From assembly GCA_963930775.1 (NCBI GenBank), contig OZ005702.1:310001-374000 (forward strand): a stretch of DNA of 64,000 nucleotides, given 5' to 3'. A program made the position numbers and the translations under genes. Shown here piece by piece: positions 53,101-64,000 of this stretch. The DNA is from Cliona cf. orientalis. Lineage: Eukaryota; Porifera; Demospongiae; Clionaida; Clionaidae. The notes under the pieces were generated by a model. The model had not been told where the DNA came from. It was given only the letters and a program-made list of their open reading frames with translations, and ran no database searches. Position 1 is the first letter of the stretch; every line of letters starts with the position of its first letter.

Positions 53101-56100
53101 TCCAGACCAACTTACCGTCAGTATAGACTACTCCATGTTTAGCGTCATGCTGGAGGACCACCTGGGGCAGGACGGAAACCTGGTGCACGAGATAGATGTC
53201 TTTGTTTCACCCCCTCCGCGGTATGGTCAATTCAACAATCGAGTGAGGGGTACGAGAAATATCACGACGTTTAAGCTTGTGGAGCTCGAGCAAAGAGAGA
53301 TTGAGTATCAGTTTGCCAATCAGACTACCACCACAGATAGTGACAGATTCTCGTGGGAGTTTCGGTATGGGCACAGCATAGAAGGCCCATTCCCATTTCA
53401 GATCTGTATCATTCCCGTTCCCATTCCCGAAATCGTACATGTGGGTATTGCGTCGGTGGCCTTCGGGGGTATGGTCAATCTTGACTCCTCCCACCTGCTA
53501 GCAAGAGACAACCGTGGCGGTCCAGGGATGAACGATTCCCTCGAATATCGCATTCTCATTCCTCCCCAGAACGGCACACTCATGAAACGAGATACACCCA
53601 ATATCGTAAAGTTCACACAGACGGACGTGAATGATCGCCGAGTGCTCTACCAGAGCAGACATGCGGACACACACAGTACCATGCAAGATCGCTTCACGTT
53701 TGAAGTGTGTACCACTTACAGATGTACCGAGCCTGAGACTTTTGTCATCAATATCAATCGTAACAATATAACTGTTGTGAATACAGGATTTGAAGTCAAA
53801 GAGGGAAGCATGCACCGCATTACAACAAACGAGTTGAACATTCTTGCCCCCAAGGATTCTAAGGGGCTGCGTTTCTTCGTCGAGCAGCAACCTGAGCATG
53901 GTAATATCACCTTGAAGACTGACATTAGGGTAATCAACAAAGTCCAGTACTTTGATTTAGCTGACGTCGAGACCGGGAGCATCTTGTATATAAACGACGG
54001 CGATGAATTTCTTCATGACAGCTTTGAGTTCACCGCAATAGCTCAATATCTCAACGAAGTGACTAGGAACTATGGAATTCTCCAATTTTCTGACATGGCC
54101 AATATCACCATTCTGCCTGTCAATGATAATCCTCCTGAAATTGTACGCTCACTTGAGAGCTATGATGTTGTCATAGGTGGATCAACAAACATCCCTGGGT
54201 CACTGCTGAGTGCTCACGATTATGACAGTGATATGCATGATGATGACATCGTCTGGCAGCTGCAATTTAACAGCCCTTGGAATGGTTACATGTACTTGGA
54301 TGAAGATCGTGGAAGTGCACATGCCATATCCAATTGGACAGAAGGAGATCTGAGACGAAACCGGCTCTATTATCGAAACGAAAGGGATGGCTCAAATATT
54401 GATATTATTATTTACACTCTCTCTGATGGTTTCCATACGAATGCCGGCGACCAGGATGAACAGCAGATCTTTCTGAATCTGCAGGAGATCATTTTTGAAT
54501 CCACTGCCACAGCCAATAGTCGAATTCGTGTTACGGAGGGGGAGAGCGTCACAATCACTACAGACTACCTCAGCTACCGAGCTTCAAACGATAACAGCCT
54601 GGGAGATGAAGATTTTATCTATACAGTGGATATCCAGCCTAACCATGGCAGTCTGGTGTTCAATGGAACCGTTCTTCAGACTGGAATGTCTTTCAATCAA
54701 CAAAGCCTTCGTAATGATTCACTAGTGTACATCCATGACCACAGCAACAGCAAAACTGACAGCTTCTGGTACAAACTCAAAGTTATTGATCGTACTCGTG
54801 AAGATAGCTTTTTTGAATTTCAGATCGATATCGATTCTGTGGACGATGACCCCCCGGAGGTGACATACATTCAAGATCCCCTGTTTGTGGTTGAATTGAG
54901 CCACGTTCAAATTAACAATTCAGCCTTAGAGATTGATGATTTAGATGCGGGTAATGACGTTGAATTTGATGAGATTGTCTGTACCCTTGAGAAACATCCA
55001 AGTTATGGACTCCTATCGAGGGACAGGTTTGGGAAGAAAACAATCCACACCCGTGAGTTCACTAAGCTGGACGTCGAGAGGAACCATCTAGTGTACAATC
55101 ACACTACTCTCGGTCACTACGAGGACCAATTCACCTTCAAGGTCACCGATGGAATTAACCCCCAGAATGAAACATACAAAGTAAATATCGTCATTCTACC
55201 GGAAGAGGTGTCTGTGCGAGTGAGCAATATCAGTGTGGATGAAGGCCAGAGAGAGTACTTGGAGCGAGAGGACTTTGTCATCGATCATCCATACCTGAAC
55301 ACAGTTGCAGGACAGTTTTCTGTCATCCGATATCCCACCAGCGGTGAACTGAGAAACATAATTACCAACGAGAAAGTCATGCATGCTTTCACCGTTGAAG
55401 ATCTGGCTAGGAAATTCATCGTGTACCAGCACAATGGCAACGGAAAGGAGATTACCAGTGATGCCTTTGAGTTCTTTTACGAGTCGCTCCAACCAGAAGG
55501 ACTACGGAGGCGCAGTTCTCCTAAGACAGTCCACATCAACATCAAACCTGTTGATGATGAACCTCCCATTTTTGGCAGATCTGAAAACAGAGCCGATATT
55601 ATTTCGGGATCAGAGATCCTCCTCAACGAGCGATACCTGAACGTGACTGATGGTGACACTCCTCCTGAGCAACTGAAATACACCTTTACTTTTAACATCA
55701 GAGGGTACATTGCCTATACTAACGATACCAAGCAGAGCATCCAATGGTTCACCCATGCCGATGTAATGGCAGGTCGCGTAAAGTTCATTCACGAGATGGA
55801 TCTGACTGGAAACATCCTGTTTAACGTCACCGATGGCAAGCAGTATGCTCTGACTATGCTTGATATCACCACGACCGAGCTGGAAATTGACTGCGATGAG
55901 GAGAGGTGGAGTGAAGTTTCTGTGACAGCTGGAGGGGAGGTGAGGATCACAAATGACCACATCAACTGCCGCATCTTGTACGACGTACTGGTGCCCATCA
56001 CGTTTGTGGTGAGCGGGCCTCCTCAGCATGGCAACATCATGGTGGACGGAGAGGTGAGAAACAGATTCACCATGGTGGAGGTGAACGAGAACAAGGTGAC

Positions 56101-58777
56101 GTACGTTCACACCGATTTCGAGTTCTGGGAAGAAGAGGAGCGTCTCAACATGAGCGCCGTAGCCAATTACGTCGAGCCGTTTCTGTGTGAAAAATTGATT
56201 CACATCCGATTCCCTCAGAGCAACACTAGTAGTCTGTTCGCCGTCAATGAAGGACTCCAACTGGAAGAAGGGGGTGTGGCCTGTCTTAATGAGACCAATC
56301 TCGACGTGCGTAACCTCCGCTATCGTGCCTGGCTAGCCAATCGGGAGGCAGTCCCATGGCCGAGTGACTTGGTACCAGTGTTTGATGTAACCGATGGACC
56401 CAGGAATGGAACTCTATTCCTTCTCGATTCACCATCCACCCCTGTTGCTAATTTTACGTACACAAATGTGAGTCAAGAAGTCTGCTACCAGCATTCTGAT
56501 GAGGAGAAGTTTGAGGATTCCATTCACATCCGGCTCCATTTTGTGCCCAGGGAAAATCTCGCAGCTTCACTAGTGTTCACTGGAAATCAGAGTTATCTCA
56601 GTGGAATCAGTGACATCATTGCAATCAATATCACTCCAGTGAATGACCAACGACCAATAGTTAAGACAAATCGGAACCTAGCGCTCGTGTTGAACTTCAC
56701 CCATAGAATCACTGCGGACGATTTGTGCGTTAAGGACCTGGATAGCCCTCCCGAGAATGTGACATTTACCCTCTTGTCCCCTCTCCCCTCTGGTGCCAAC
56801 CTACTCTTGAATGATCAGGCTTTAACTATAGGTAACAACTTCACCCAAGCAGACATCTTTAACGATCGGTTGAAGATTGAGCCAGTTTCTGAGACCACGG
56901 AGCAGCAGTGGTTTAATCTTAATTACGAGGATGAAATTGCAGTGAAGAACAAAGTGTACATCTGGTTTAATGTCAGTGGACACTTCCTGAGAATTCTTCG
57001 TGCTGGAGAGGTGACTTACCAGCAGAATGCGAAACGGATTTTGATCGGAAGAGACAACCTTGACACGGAGACAAATGGCGATTTTAGAGATACGGTCTTC
57101 AAAGTGAGATCTGGCCCAGAGATTGGAAAACTACGTGTAGGTGAGGAAAGAGCTGCCCAGCAGTTCACTCAGATAGACATCAACGAAGGGAGGGTGATAT
57201 ATATTCCCCCCAGCACCGATACCAGCGGCTACTCTGACAGTATCTCACTTGTTGTCACCAATCACAATCAGAGAAAAATTGTCAACCTGACCTTCACCTC
57301 ACTAGTGTGGGGAACCGTTAGAGAAGACGCTAGCGTAAATCTCACCTCCAGTCTCTCGCGGCCCCTCCCTAGTGACTTGCTCAAGCTTGGACCAGACAAA
57401 CCGCCCGAGATTAAAGTCATACAGAGACCTACATACGGCAGATTGGAGTTCATAACTGAAGTAGGGGAAGGAGTCGGCTGGCGTGGTGATATGTTCACAT
57501 TTCACTACGACGATCTGATAAGAGGATGGGTGAGCTACAGGTGGGACTACACGCAGCGTGTGTCGGGAGTGGAGCTGACTGACAACTTTACGCTGCTGGT
57601 TGTTGCTGAGGGAATGCAACCAGGCAAGGTTACTGTAAGTCTAAAGGTATATCCACCTAAAGATTACCAGCCATCATCTACGACTCTTCCAGGAGTCGTC
57701 ACTCGTACAGACCCTCCACGAATGCCTGATCAGGCACCGCGCACTGGTAATGATGAGCAGGGTTTTCCTCTTTATACCCTTGTGCCGATTCTTGGGATTT
57801 TTGTCATCTTGTTGATCATCATTGCCGTCATCATTCTGTTCTGTACCACTCAGCAGTCTAGAATACGTAAGAAAGTGAACATAGGCATAGCACGACCCCC
57901 TCCCATGTCAGTTCGAGTTCGACGGTGCTATCCATGGTCTGTAGATTCCCACGCTCCTCCCAGCACCCAAGCCATGGCCCCGCCCAACTACAGCTTTGAC
58001 CCCACCTCTCATAGCGGCGACGAAAGTGTTGACAATGAAGAGCACAACAACTCAGAGACTTCTTCGGGATTTTCTGAGCCTTCTCCGAGACACAGCCCCG
58101 TCCAACAGCGAGCGTTTTCCATCCCCGTACACCGCTCCCAGCAACTAATCTCTTCGCAGTCTAGCGCCAACCATATCGCAGCAGCGTACGGCCGGGGAAC
58201 AACCACTCCATCTCTTGCCCCTCCTCGTGCAAGATCCAGAGCAAGCAATGTCTCCATCACTTTTTCCAGCCGGCAATCAATGGCGGCGTCTGACGTGAAT
58301 ATTGAAGATTCAGCGTCGCACTTTTATTGCCACTCCCTCCCTGGACCCCAGCAACATGGAGTAGTCGTTCCAACACCAATGAGACCTGCCTCTCATTCAG
58401 CATTTAGTCGAGTTCCCAGACCCCTCCCACCGATGGAGAGCGGCTACAACTCGGAAATGTTCCCCCACGGAGCTGGTGACTCGGGCGTGCTCAGTAGAGC
58501 AGGCAGCTGTGGAGACTATGACGAAGATTACGACCTCCCAGATTTCCCAAGTGCTGATGTCGACGTTCCTCTACCTGCGTCTTTGAACGACAGACTGAGC
58601 GGGAGCATCGTGGTGCCGTCTTATCGCGTGGACGGAGACGCCGGTCCTGGTCCAATGGAACTCGGAAAGAGCAGCTTAGCCATCGGAGAAGATTTCTTGG
58701 ACTTGAACGATCCGAACGTTTTACAGCGATTAAGATCACCAAACCCAGTCTTGAGAAAAGAGGAGTACTGGGTCTAA
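44195..58777 (+). CDS. CSPG4: CSPG4/NG2-like transmembrane proteoglycan
   Basis: Three exons: 44195-44297, 49823-52800, 53018-58777; 8841 nt, 2946 aa. The ATG is in a perfect context (ACCACCATGG). Order: signal peptide (1-27), two LamG domains (about 38-190 and 200-355), then about 15-18 CSPG repeats to about residue 2580, each closing on a phrase such as FTQEDVDNGHVRYIH or FTKLDVERNHLVYNH followed by D.F.F. A single TM helix follows at about 2612-2638 (TLVPILGIFVILLIIIAVII), then a basic stop-transfer (RIRKK) and a tail of about 305 residues ending SPNPVLRKEEYWV. Human CSPG4 ends TPNPALKNGQYWV, a PDZ ligand. Many N-glycosylation sequons. The human tail is only 76 residues, so this one is much longer, with Ser/Pro-rich stretches. 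Confidence 0.95.
44298..49822 (+). other. 5.5-kb first intron of the CSPG4-like gene
   Basis: By far the largest intron in the window. No gene, RNA gene or element could be supported. It contains a poly-G run at about 44796-44806, an alternating TACG/ACGT stretch around 45389-45430, and TC-rich patches at 46190-46205 and 46674-46702. Short open frames here have no coding character. Confidence 0.6.
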
Positions 58778-58782
58778 ATAAA
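58777..58782 (+). terminator. Polyadenylation signal overlapping the CSPG4 stop
   Basis: AATAAA begins on the last base of the TAA stop. If used, the 3' UTR would be only about 20-30 nt. Confidence 0.4.
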
Positions 58783-59406
58783 ACAAGCTGTTTCTCACCC
58801 TCTCTTTGTATGTATGTCTATATTATCTATGTATGTATATTATCGAATCAATCTTGGCTGTGATATTATAGTATGCAAAAGTTGTGGAAAAAAAGCATTT
58901 ATATATCCTCATTTATTTTATATCTGCGTATGTTGTATTGTCCATGTTCATACCTTCAAATTTATCCTTTATACCCATTTTGCATGGAAAAGTATAATAT
59001 TTTTGTATGTTATGTATGATCATTTTTGTCGTATGCCAGTAGTTATTTTTTTTTGTCCATCACAAAAAATTTGTATTCATCTTCTAATTTACCCCCTCAT
59101 CAATAACAATATTTTGTTGATTAACGCATTACCATCTATTCTTTCTAAAATGGTTGCAATAATACCATAATCGGCGGTAAAAGACCCACAACAAGGTGCT
59201 AACCTTGCCACTATACCAGGTGATATTCGCACGCTGCCTACGTGCGTGAGATCGAAGTTGCGCCACGCGCGCAATGCAGGCGCCTAGCGCCTGGGATTTA
59301 TCCGCAGCTAATACTCTTAGCACTAAAAATTGCTTTTTCTGTAATCTGAGGTGTTGCAACACTAAGCGATCGACTCGGCTGCTACGTAGAGAAATAGAAT
59401 CCGAAA
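58778..59406. other. Intergenic region, CSPG4 to homeobox gene
   Basis: 629 bp. The left 350 bp are AT-rich 3' flank. The right part turns GC-richer and holds a 17-bp palindrome at 59277-59293 in the presumed homeobox promoter. The plus-strand open frame 58814-59170 is low-complexity 3' flank, not a gene. Confidence 0.5.
59277..59293. promoter_or_regulatory. 17-bp palindrome upstream of the homeobox gene
   Basis: CAGGCGC-CTA-GCGCCTG, seven-base perfect arms, 114 bp upstream of the homeobox ATG. Confidence 0.4.
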
Positions 59407-60534
<1,128 letters not shown>

Positions 60535-60811
60535 AGAAAGGACTTTTTAAAGTCAAAATATTTGGAGGTTTTGGGGATTTTTTTTTCTAGTTGAGACTTT
60601 GACTGGCAAACCACTGGTCACTTCATTATCCGTCACCTTAGCTTCTTCACTTTCTATTCGTTTAATCTTATCACTTTAGAAATATTTGTCGCCTCAATCA
60701 ATGATTCAAGCAATTTTATATCACCCTCTTCAATCCACCTCTCACACATCAGGACGTAACACAAATATTGATGTCAAATACTATACTGCTAATAACTCAC
60801 TTATTTGGAAA

Positions 60812-62715
60812 TCAGGTATTAAAATTATCGCTAGTGGAACAATTGTCACATAGTAGAGTAGCTACGGAGGTCGGTCCATATGCAATGCTTTGCACATTCT
60901 CTTGAAATACAAGCTGCATATGGAAGGATGGGCAGAAATGAGTAACTTTATGTCAATGCACTTCAAAAGTATATACATACCCTGATCAGGACCCCTTTAA
61001 CATTAAAGATTGTTTCAGTGGGGAATTTTAAACAAAAAAATGACCCTTTAATGAAGCAATACAATTATTCTTTTCTGGACTCTTCCATATCAAAGGAAAT
61101 CTGCACTATTGGTCAGACAAGCTTTATGACTCGTGTATATTATATTATGCTGGGGGGCTGGAGAGAACACTGATCAGATCTTACCTTCTTTCCATTTGCC
61201 TGTTCCTCCCCTTCCTTCCCAGAGTCTGGATCCCTCCCCCACAAGATTGCCTCCTGACATGGAGACACCTCACCAACGAGATAGTGCAGGCCAGCGTGCA
61301 CCTCACTAACACGGTCACTAGTCTTTGTAGCGTCTCCATGATGAATCTTTCTCAACTTGCACATTTGGTGAGGGTGAAGCAGCTTCCCAGAGGAGCTGTC
61401 GTGAGAAATGGAGGGATCTTCTATGCTGTAGCCTACTAGATAGACACTGCCTCTGCCTGAAAAAGAAAACCAAAATTATTAATTTTGAGACTTGCTCCAT
61501 TTTTAGTGGTGGTCGTTACTAAAATTTTTTTAGTTTTTGTGCTAGAATTACTTGTTAAGAATGCAGTGAAGGCTCCCCCTGTTGCCATGGAGACCAGCCG
61601 GCCATCAAGGTCGGAAAGATCCAAATGGATGGGAGTGGAGATTTGTGGATCATCCGTAGCCACGCCCACTTGACCATACTCGTTGTTACCCCAACCATAG
61701 ACAAGACCATCACCTACAAAAGTACATGTACAATTATTATGAGTACGGCATAAAATTTTATTAAGTGCTTTGTCATCAGTTTTGTTATTGGACTCACTAG
61801 TCCAAGCAAATGAGGTATCGGCACAGGTGTACACACTTGTGAAACGGAGGTCAGAGGGTAATTGAACACGGGTGGGTGACGATGCATCAGAATATCCACC
61901 AACACCTATTAAAGTTGACAATAATACGTGAAGACAACTAACAAAACTAATTTTCAATCTTGTTTGGAATCGAGCTCCAGATTTTACTTGCCTGTCTGTC
62001 CGTCAGCGCCCCATCCACAAGCGAGAATCTCCCCACTCTCGGACAATAAGAGGGTGTGGTCAAGCCCACATACAATCTGCACTTAAAATTTTAATATGTA
62101 GAAGGAAGAAATTCTTTCTCTCGTACATACATACATACATACCTGGCTTATTCTTTCACTAAGATCACACATCTGATTGAACAAAGGAGGAGTAACATGT
62201 TCTGATGTCTGAGTGGTATCGTAGCCACACTGTCCAAAGTTGTTCAATCCAGCTGTATAAACTGAAATGGTTTGAGACTGAAAATGTCCTCCTCACTTGG
62301 AACATGATATTATAGTGGGGTGTACCTTTACCCTCTGTCGTCAAGGCGACCACATGTGATCTCCCACATGCCACTTTCCATAATATTACGGGTGCGGTAT
62401 CGTCTGTTGTGGATATTCGGAGGTGGTGCCAGGCTCCAAGCTCGCCAAAAAGGTTTGGTGAACAATCAAATGGCCTTACCCAAACAGAATTGCCCGAGTT
62501 TGGTGAATATGCAGCAATAAACCCAATACCGAGAGAGAGATGTGACGCATCCTGTTGAATTAAATTTGGATACAAACGTAATATTATTAGACACTGATTA
62601 GATCTACCTTCTTTTCAAATTTGATCAAGTCTTTGATTGTCGAGTGACGGATATGCAACTTTCTACATAGCCTCTGGCCTGCAAGAGCACATGTTGACAT
62701 CCAACGGCGCAACAT
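60812..62715 (-). CDS. RCC1L: RCC1L (WBSCR16), mitochondrial RCC1-repeat protein
   Basis: Eight exons: 62715-62608, 62551-62326, 62261-62143, 62076-61992, 61905-61798, 61713-61552, 61456-61185, 60913-60812; 1182 nt, 393 aa. The Arg-rich N-terminus (MLRRWMSTCALAGQRLCRKL) looks like a mitochondrial presequence. RCC1 blades follow: WKVACGRSHVVALTTEGKVY, AGLNNFGQCGYD, IVCGLDHTLLLSESGEILAC, GWGADGQTGVGGY, GDGLVYGWGNNEYGQVGVA and VQSIAYGPTSVATL. CGWGADGQTG is nearly identical to human RCC1L, which acts in mitochondrial ribosome assembly and OPA1 regulation. The exon 4 donor is GCAAGT (GC-AG intron). The last exon was added because it closes the final blade in frame; without it the frame would end at 61140. 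It is shorter than human (464 aa). Confidence 0.88.
61990..61991 (-). other. GC splice donor of a GC-AG intron in RCC1L
   Basis: Exon 4 ends CAG ACA G before GCAAGT; joining to 61905 restores GADGQTGVGGY in frame. Confidence 0.85.
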
Positions 62716-62918
62716 GCTGAGCTGGCTTTTATACGCGGCGACGATCTGCCGGAATCTTCTAATTATTCGAATCCCGCCGCCGCTGCGCTGTTCAAAAGTA
62801 ACATTTTCGCTTGTTTTCAGGCAGTTGAGTGGATGTGTTTGTGTCTGGTCTCCTATTTTCGCTCGCTAAGCTTAGCCTCTTAAGGTGTTGCGAGATTGTG
62901 GCGGGTTTGCGTGGCGCC
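62716..62918. promoter_or_regulatory. Bidirectional promoter gap, RCC1L / MAP2K5
   Basis: 203 bp between divergent start codons, GC-rich around 62730-62790. No specific motif assigned. Confidence 0.4.
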
Positions 62919-63835
62919 ATGGCCAACTGTCTTCCTCCTGTGGTAGTGAGGATCAGCGAGAGCGATGCGGCCGGCGAGGGGAAGGACTGGCTTGTACCCG
63001 GGGAGGTCAGCTTCAGGATGGTGCTGGTGAGTGTCAAGAACAGAAAATTAACATCAATGCATCCTCTTTGGGCTGAGTCTGGTTTTGATTTCACTACGTC
63101 AGCCTGTATTATGATGACCCCTCGCCTATAGTCTTTCCCCATACATTATTTGCACACACACACGTACATCTGTTGCACAGGATGTCATCTCTCAAGTGAT
63201 TCCTGGTATATCCCCAAGACCCACAGCCTTCGAATGTAAGTACACTCTCTATTAAAGTACATTTATAAATATTGATCATAATTCTTTCTCCTCCTTCTCC
63301 TCCTTCAATTCAGACGATGATGAAGATGGTGATAGAATAACCGTCTGTAGTGACGATGAGCTGGCGGCCATGCTCTCCTATGTGAGTCATCGTACTGTTT
63401 AATAGCCTCTCAGCTTCTGTAAGGAGAAAGATAGGTTACTAACATTTCTCTTATGTCTTAGTGTCAGTGGAGATCAAGGCAGTATGGAGCTACTGTTGGA
63501 CCCCTCTCTATCCATCCTAAAGGTATTTATGACAATATTGTACGCTTTGAGATACATTGTAAAAATCGATTACTTTTGTGCACTATACTCACTCGCTCGC
63601 TTGTAGCCAGCAAGAGAAGAAACACTTTGAGATTGCAAGTGAATCCATTCGCTGCCTCTACAGCCACTTCCAAGTCAAACCCTGGAAGCGCGTAAGTGTA
63701 TATACGAGGTTTAGGCTTTTTAGACAATGTGGCAGCTGCTTTTAATTATGACAGGGAGAGCCTCGGTAGGAGTGGCAGCTTCAGGAGGGCTAACGAACAG
63801 ACACTCATCAAGTTGATATCTGAAGGACAGGTTAG

Positions 63836-63903
<68 letters not shown>

Positions 63904-64000
63904 CCTCCCTCCCTCAGACTAATATGCACCCCCCCCCCACCCCCCCAACTCATATTCACAGGTAGCTCAGCAAGACCTACAGTATCTTGAGATCCTGGGT
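62919..64000 (+). CDS. MAP2K5: MAP2K5 / MEK5, N-terminal part (partial, cut by window end)
   Basis: Seven exons seen: 62919-63026, 63181-63235, 63314-63381, 63462-63522, 63607-63691, 63755-63830, 63962-64000 (continues). Residues about 8-85 form a PB1 domain: VVVRISESD, a DWLVPGEVSFRMVLDVISQV stretch, TAFEYDDEDGDRITVCSDDE and LAAMLSY. Human MEK5 has AFEYEDEDGDRITVRSDEEMKAMLSY in the same order. The linker runs to ANEQTLIKLISEGQVAQQ and LQYLEILG, the entry to the kinase domain (human IRYRDTLGHG). The PB1 domain couples MEKK2/3 upstream to ERK5 downstream. Kinase motifs lie outside the window. Confidence 0.93.
63837..63899 (+). repeat. (CT)n microsatellite in MAP2K5 intron 6
   Basis: About 30 CT units starting seven bases after the exon 6 donor, followed by CCCT repeats and C-runs up to the acceptor at 63961. 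Confidence 0.95.

Noticed and set aside
58814-59170. 118-codon plus-strand frame after CSPG4
   Set aside because: AT-rich, Ile/Phe/Cys/His-heavy composition in the 3' flank, no domain or homologue, no splice or promoter context.
61140-61184. RCC1L ending at the in-frame TAA at 61140
   Set aside because: A GTAAGA donor at 61184 and an in-frame exon at 60913-60812 restore the last RCC1 blade; the read-through tail SDQCSLQPPSII looks intronic.

Overview
The window looks like animal nuclear DNA from an early-branching metazoan, most likely a sponge. It holds 17 spliced or single-exon protein genes on both strands, with mostly short GT-AG introns (down to 55-58 bp) and tight spacing. The gene set is metazoan: a Bar/BSH-type homeobox, a CSPG4/NG2-like receptor, WASP, MEK5, cathepsin H, a CERT-type START protein and a multi-PDZ scaffold. 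Species is not determinable from the sequence alone. For nearly every multi-exon gene I joined exons by splice sites and checked phase; all reconstructed coding lengths are multiples of three. No rRNA, tRNA, CRISPR or virus-derived element was seen.

Left third (1-18.8 kb): the 3' end of a CERT1-like START gene (+), a small acidic protein (+), a GRAM-domain/transmembrane protein related to GRAMD1/2 (-), cathepsin H (-), an unassigned 308-aa protein (+), a STARD5-like START protein (+) and a CCDC34-like coiled-coil protein (-). Three of these seven are lipid-transfer or membrane-contact proteins.

Middle (18.9-43.9 kb): a 2100-aa scaffold with nine PDZ domains and long proline-rich linkers (+), FKBP8 (-), a WASP/N-WASP homologue with the full WH1-CRIB-polyPro-VCA layout (+), two tandem intronless plant-type purple acid phosphatases with N-terminal membrane anchors (+), GALT (-) and an RPRD2-like CID protein (+).

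Right third (44-64 kb): a CSPG4/NG2-like single-pass receptor of about 2946 aa (two LamG domains, a long array of CSPG repeats, one TM segment and a C-terminal EEYWV PDZ ligand), a Bar/BSH-type homeobox gene (+), mitochondrial RCC1L (-) and the 5' part of MAP2K5/MEK5 (+), cut by the window end.

Genes often sit head to head with 160-230 bp between start codons (cathepsin H/unassigned, CCDC34/PDZ scaffold, FKBP8/WASP, GALT/RPRD2, RCC1L/MEK5). Several of these gaps, and some other intergenic gaps, carry NRF1-like GCGCATGCGC palindromes. The WASP promoter also has a perfect CArG box. The most notable combination is a CSPG4-like receptor with a conserved PDZ-binding tail, a nine-PDZ scaffold of the sort that binds such tails, and the actin nucleator activator WASP, all within 40 kb.
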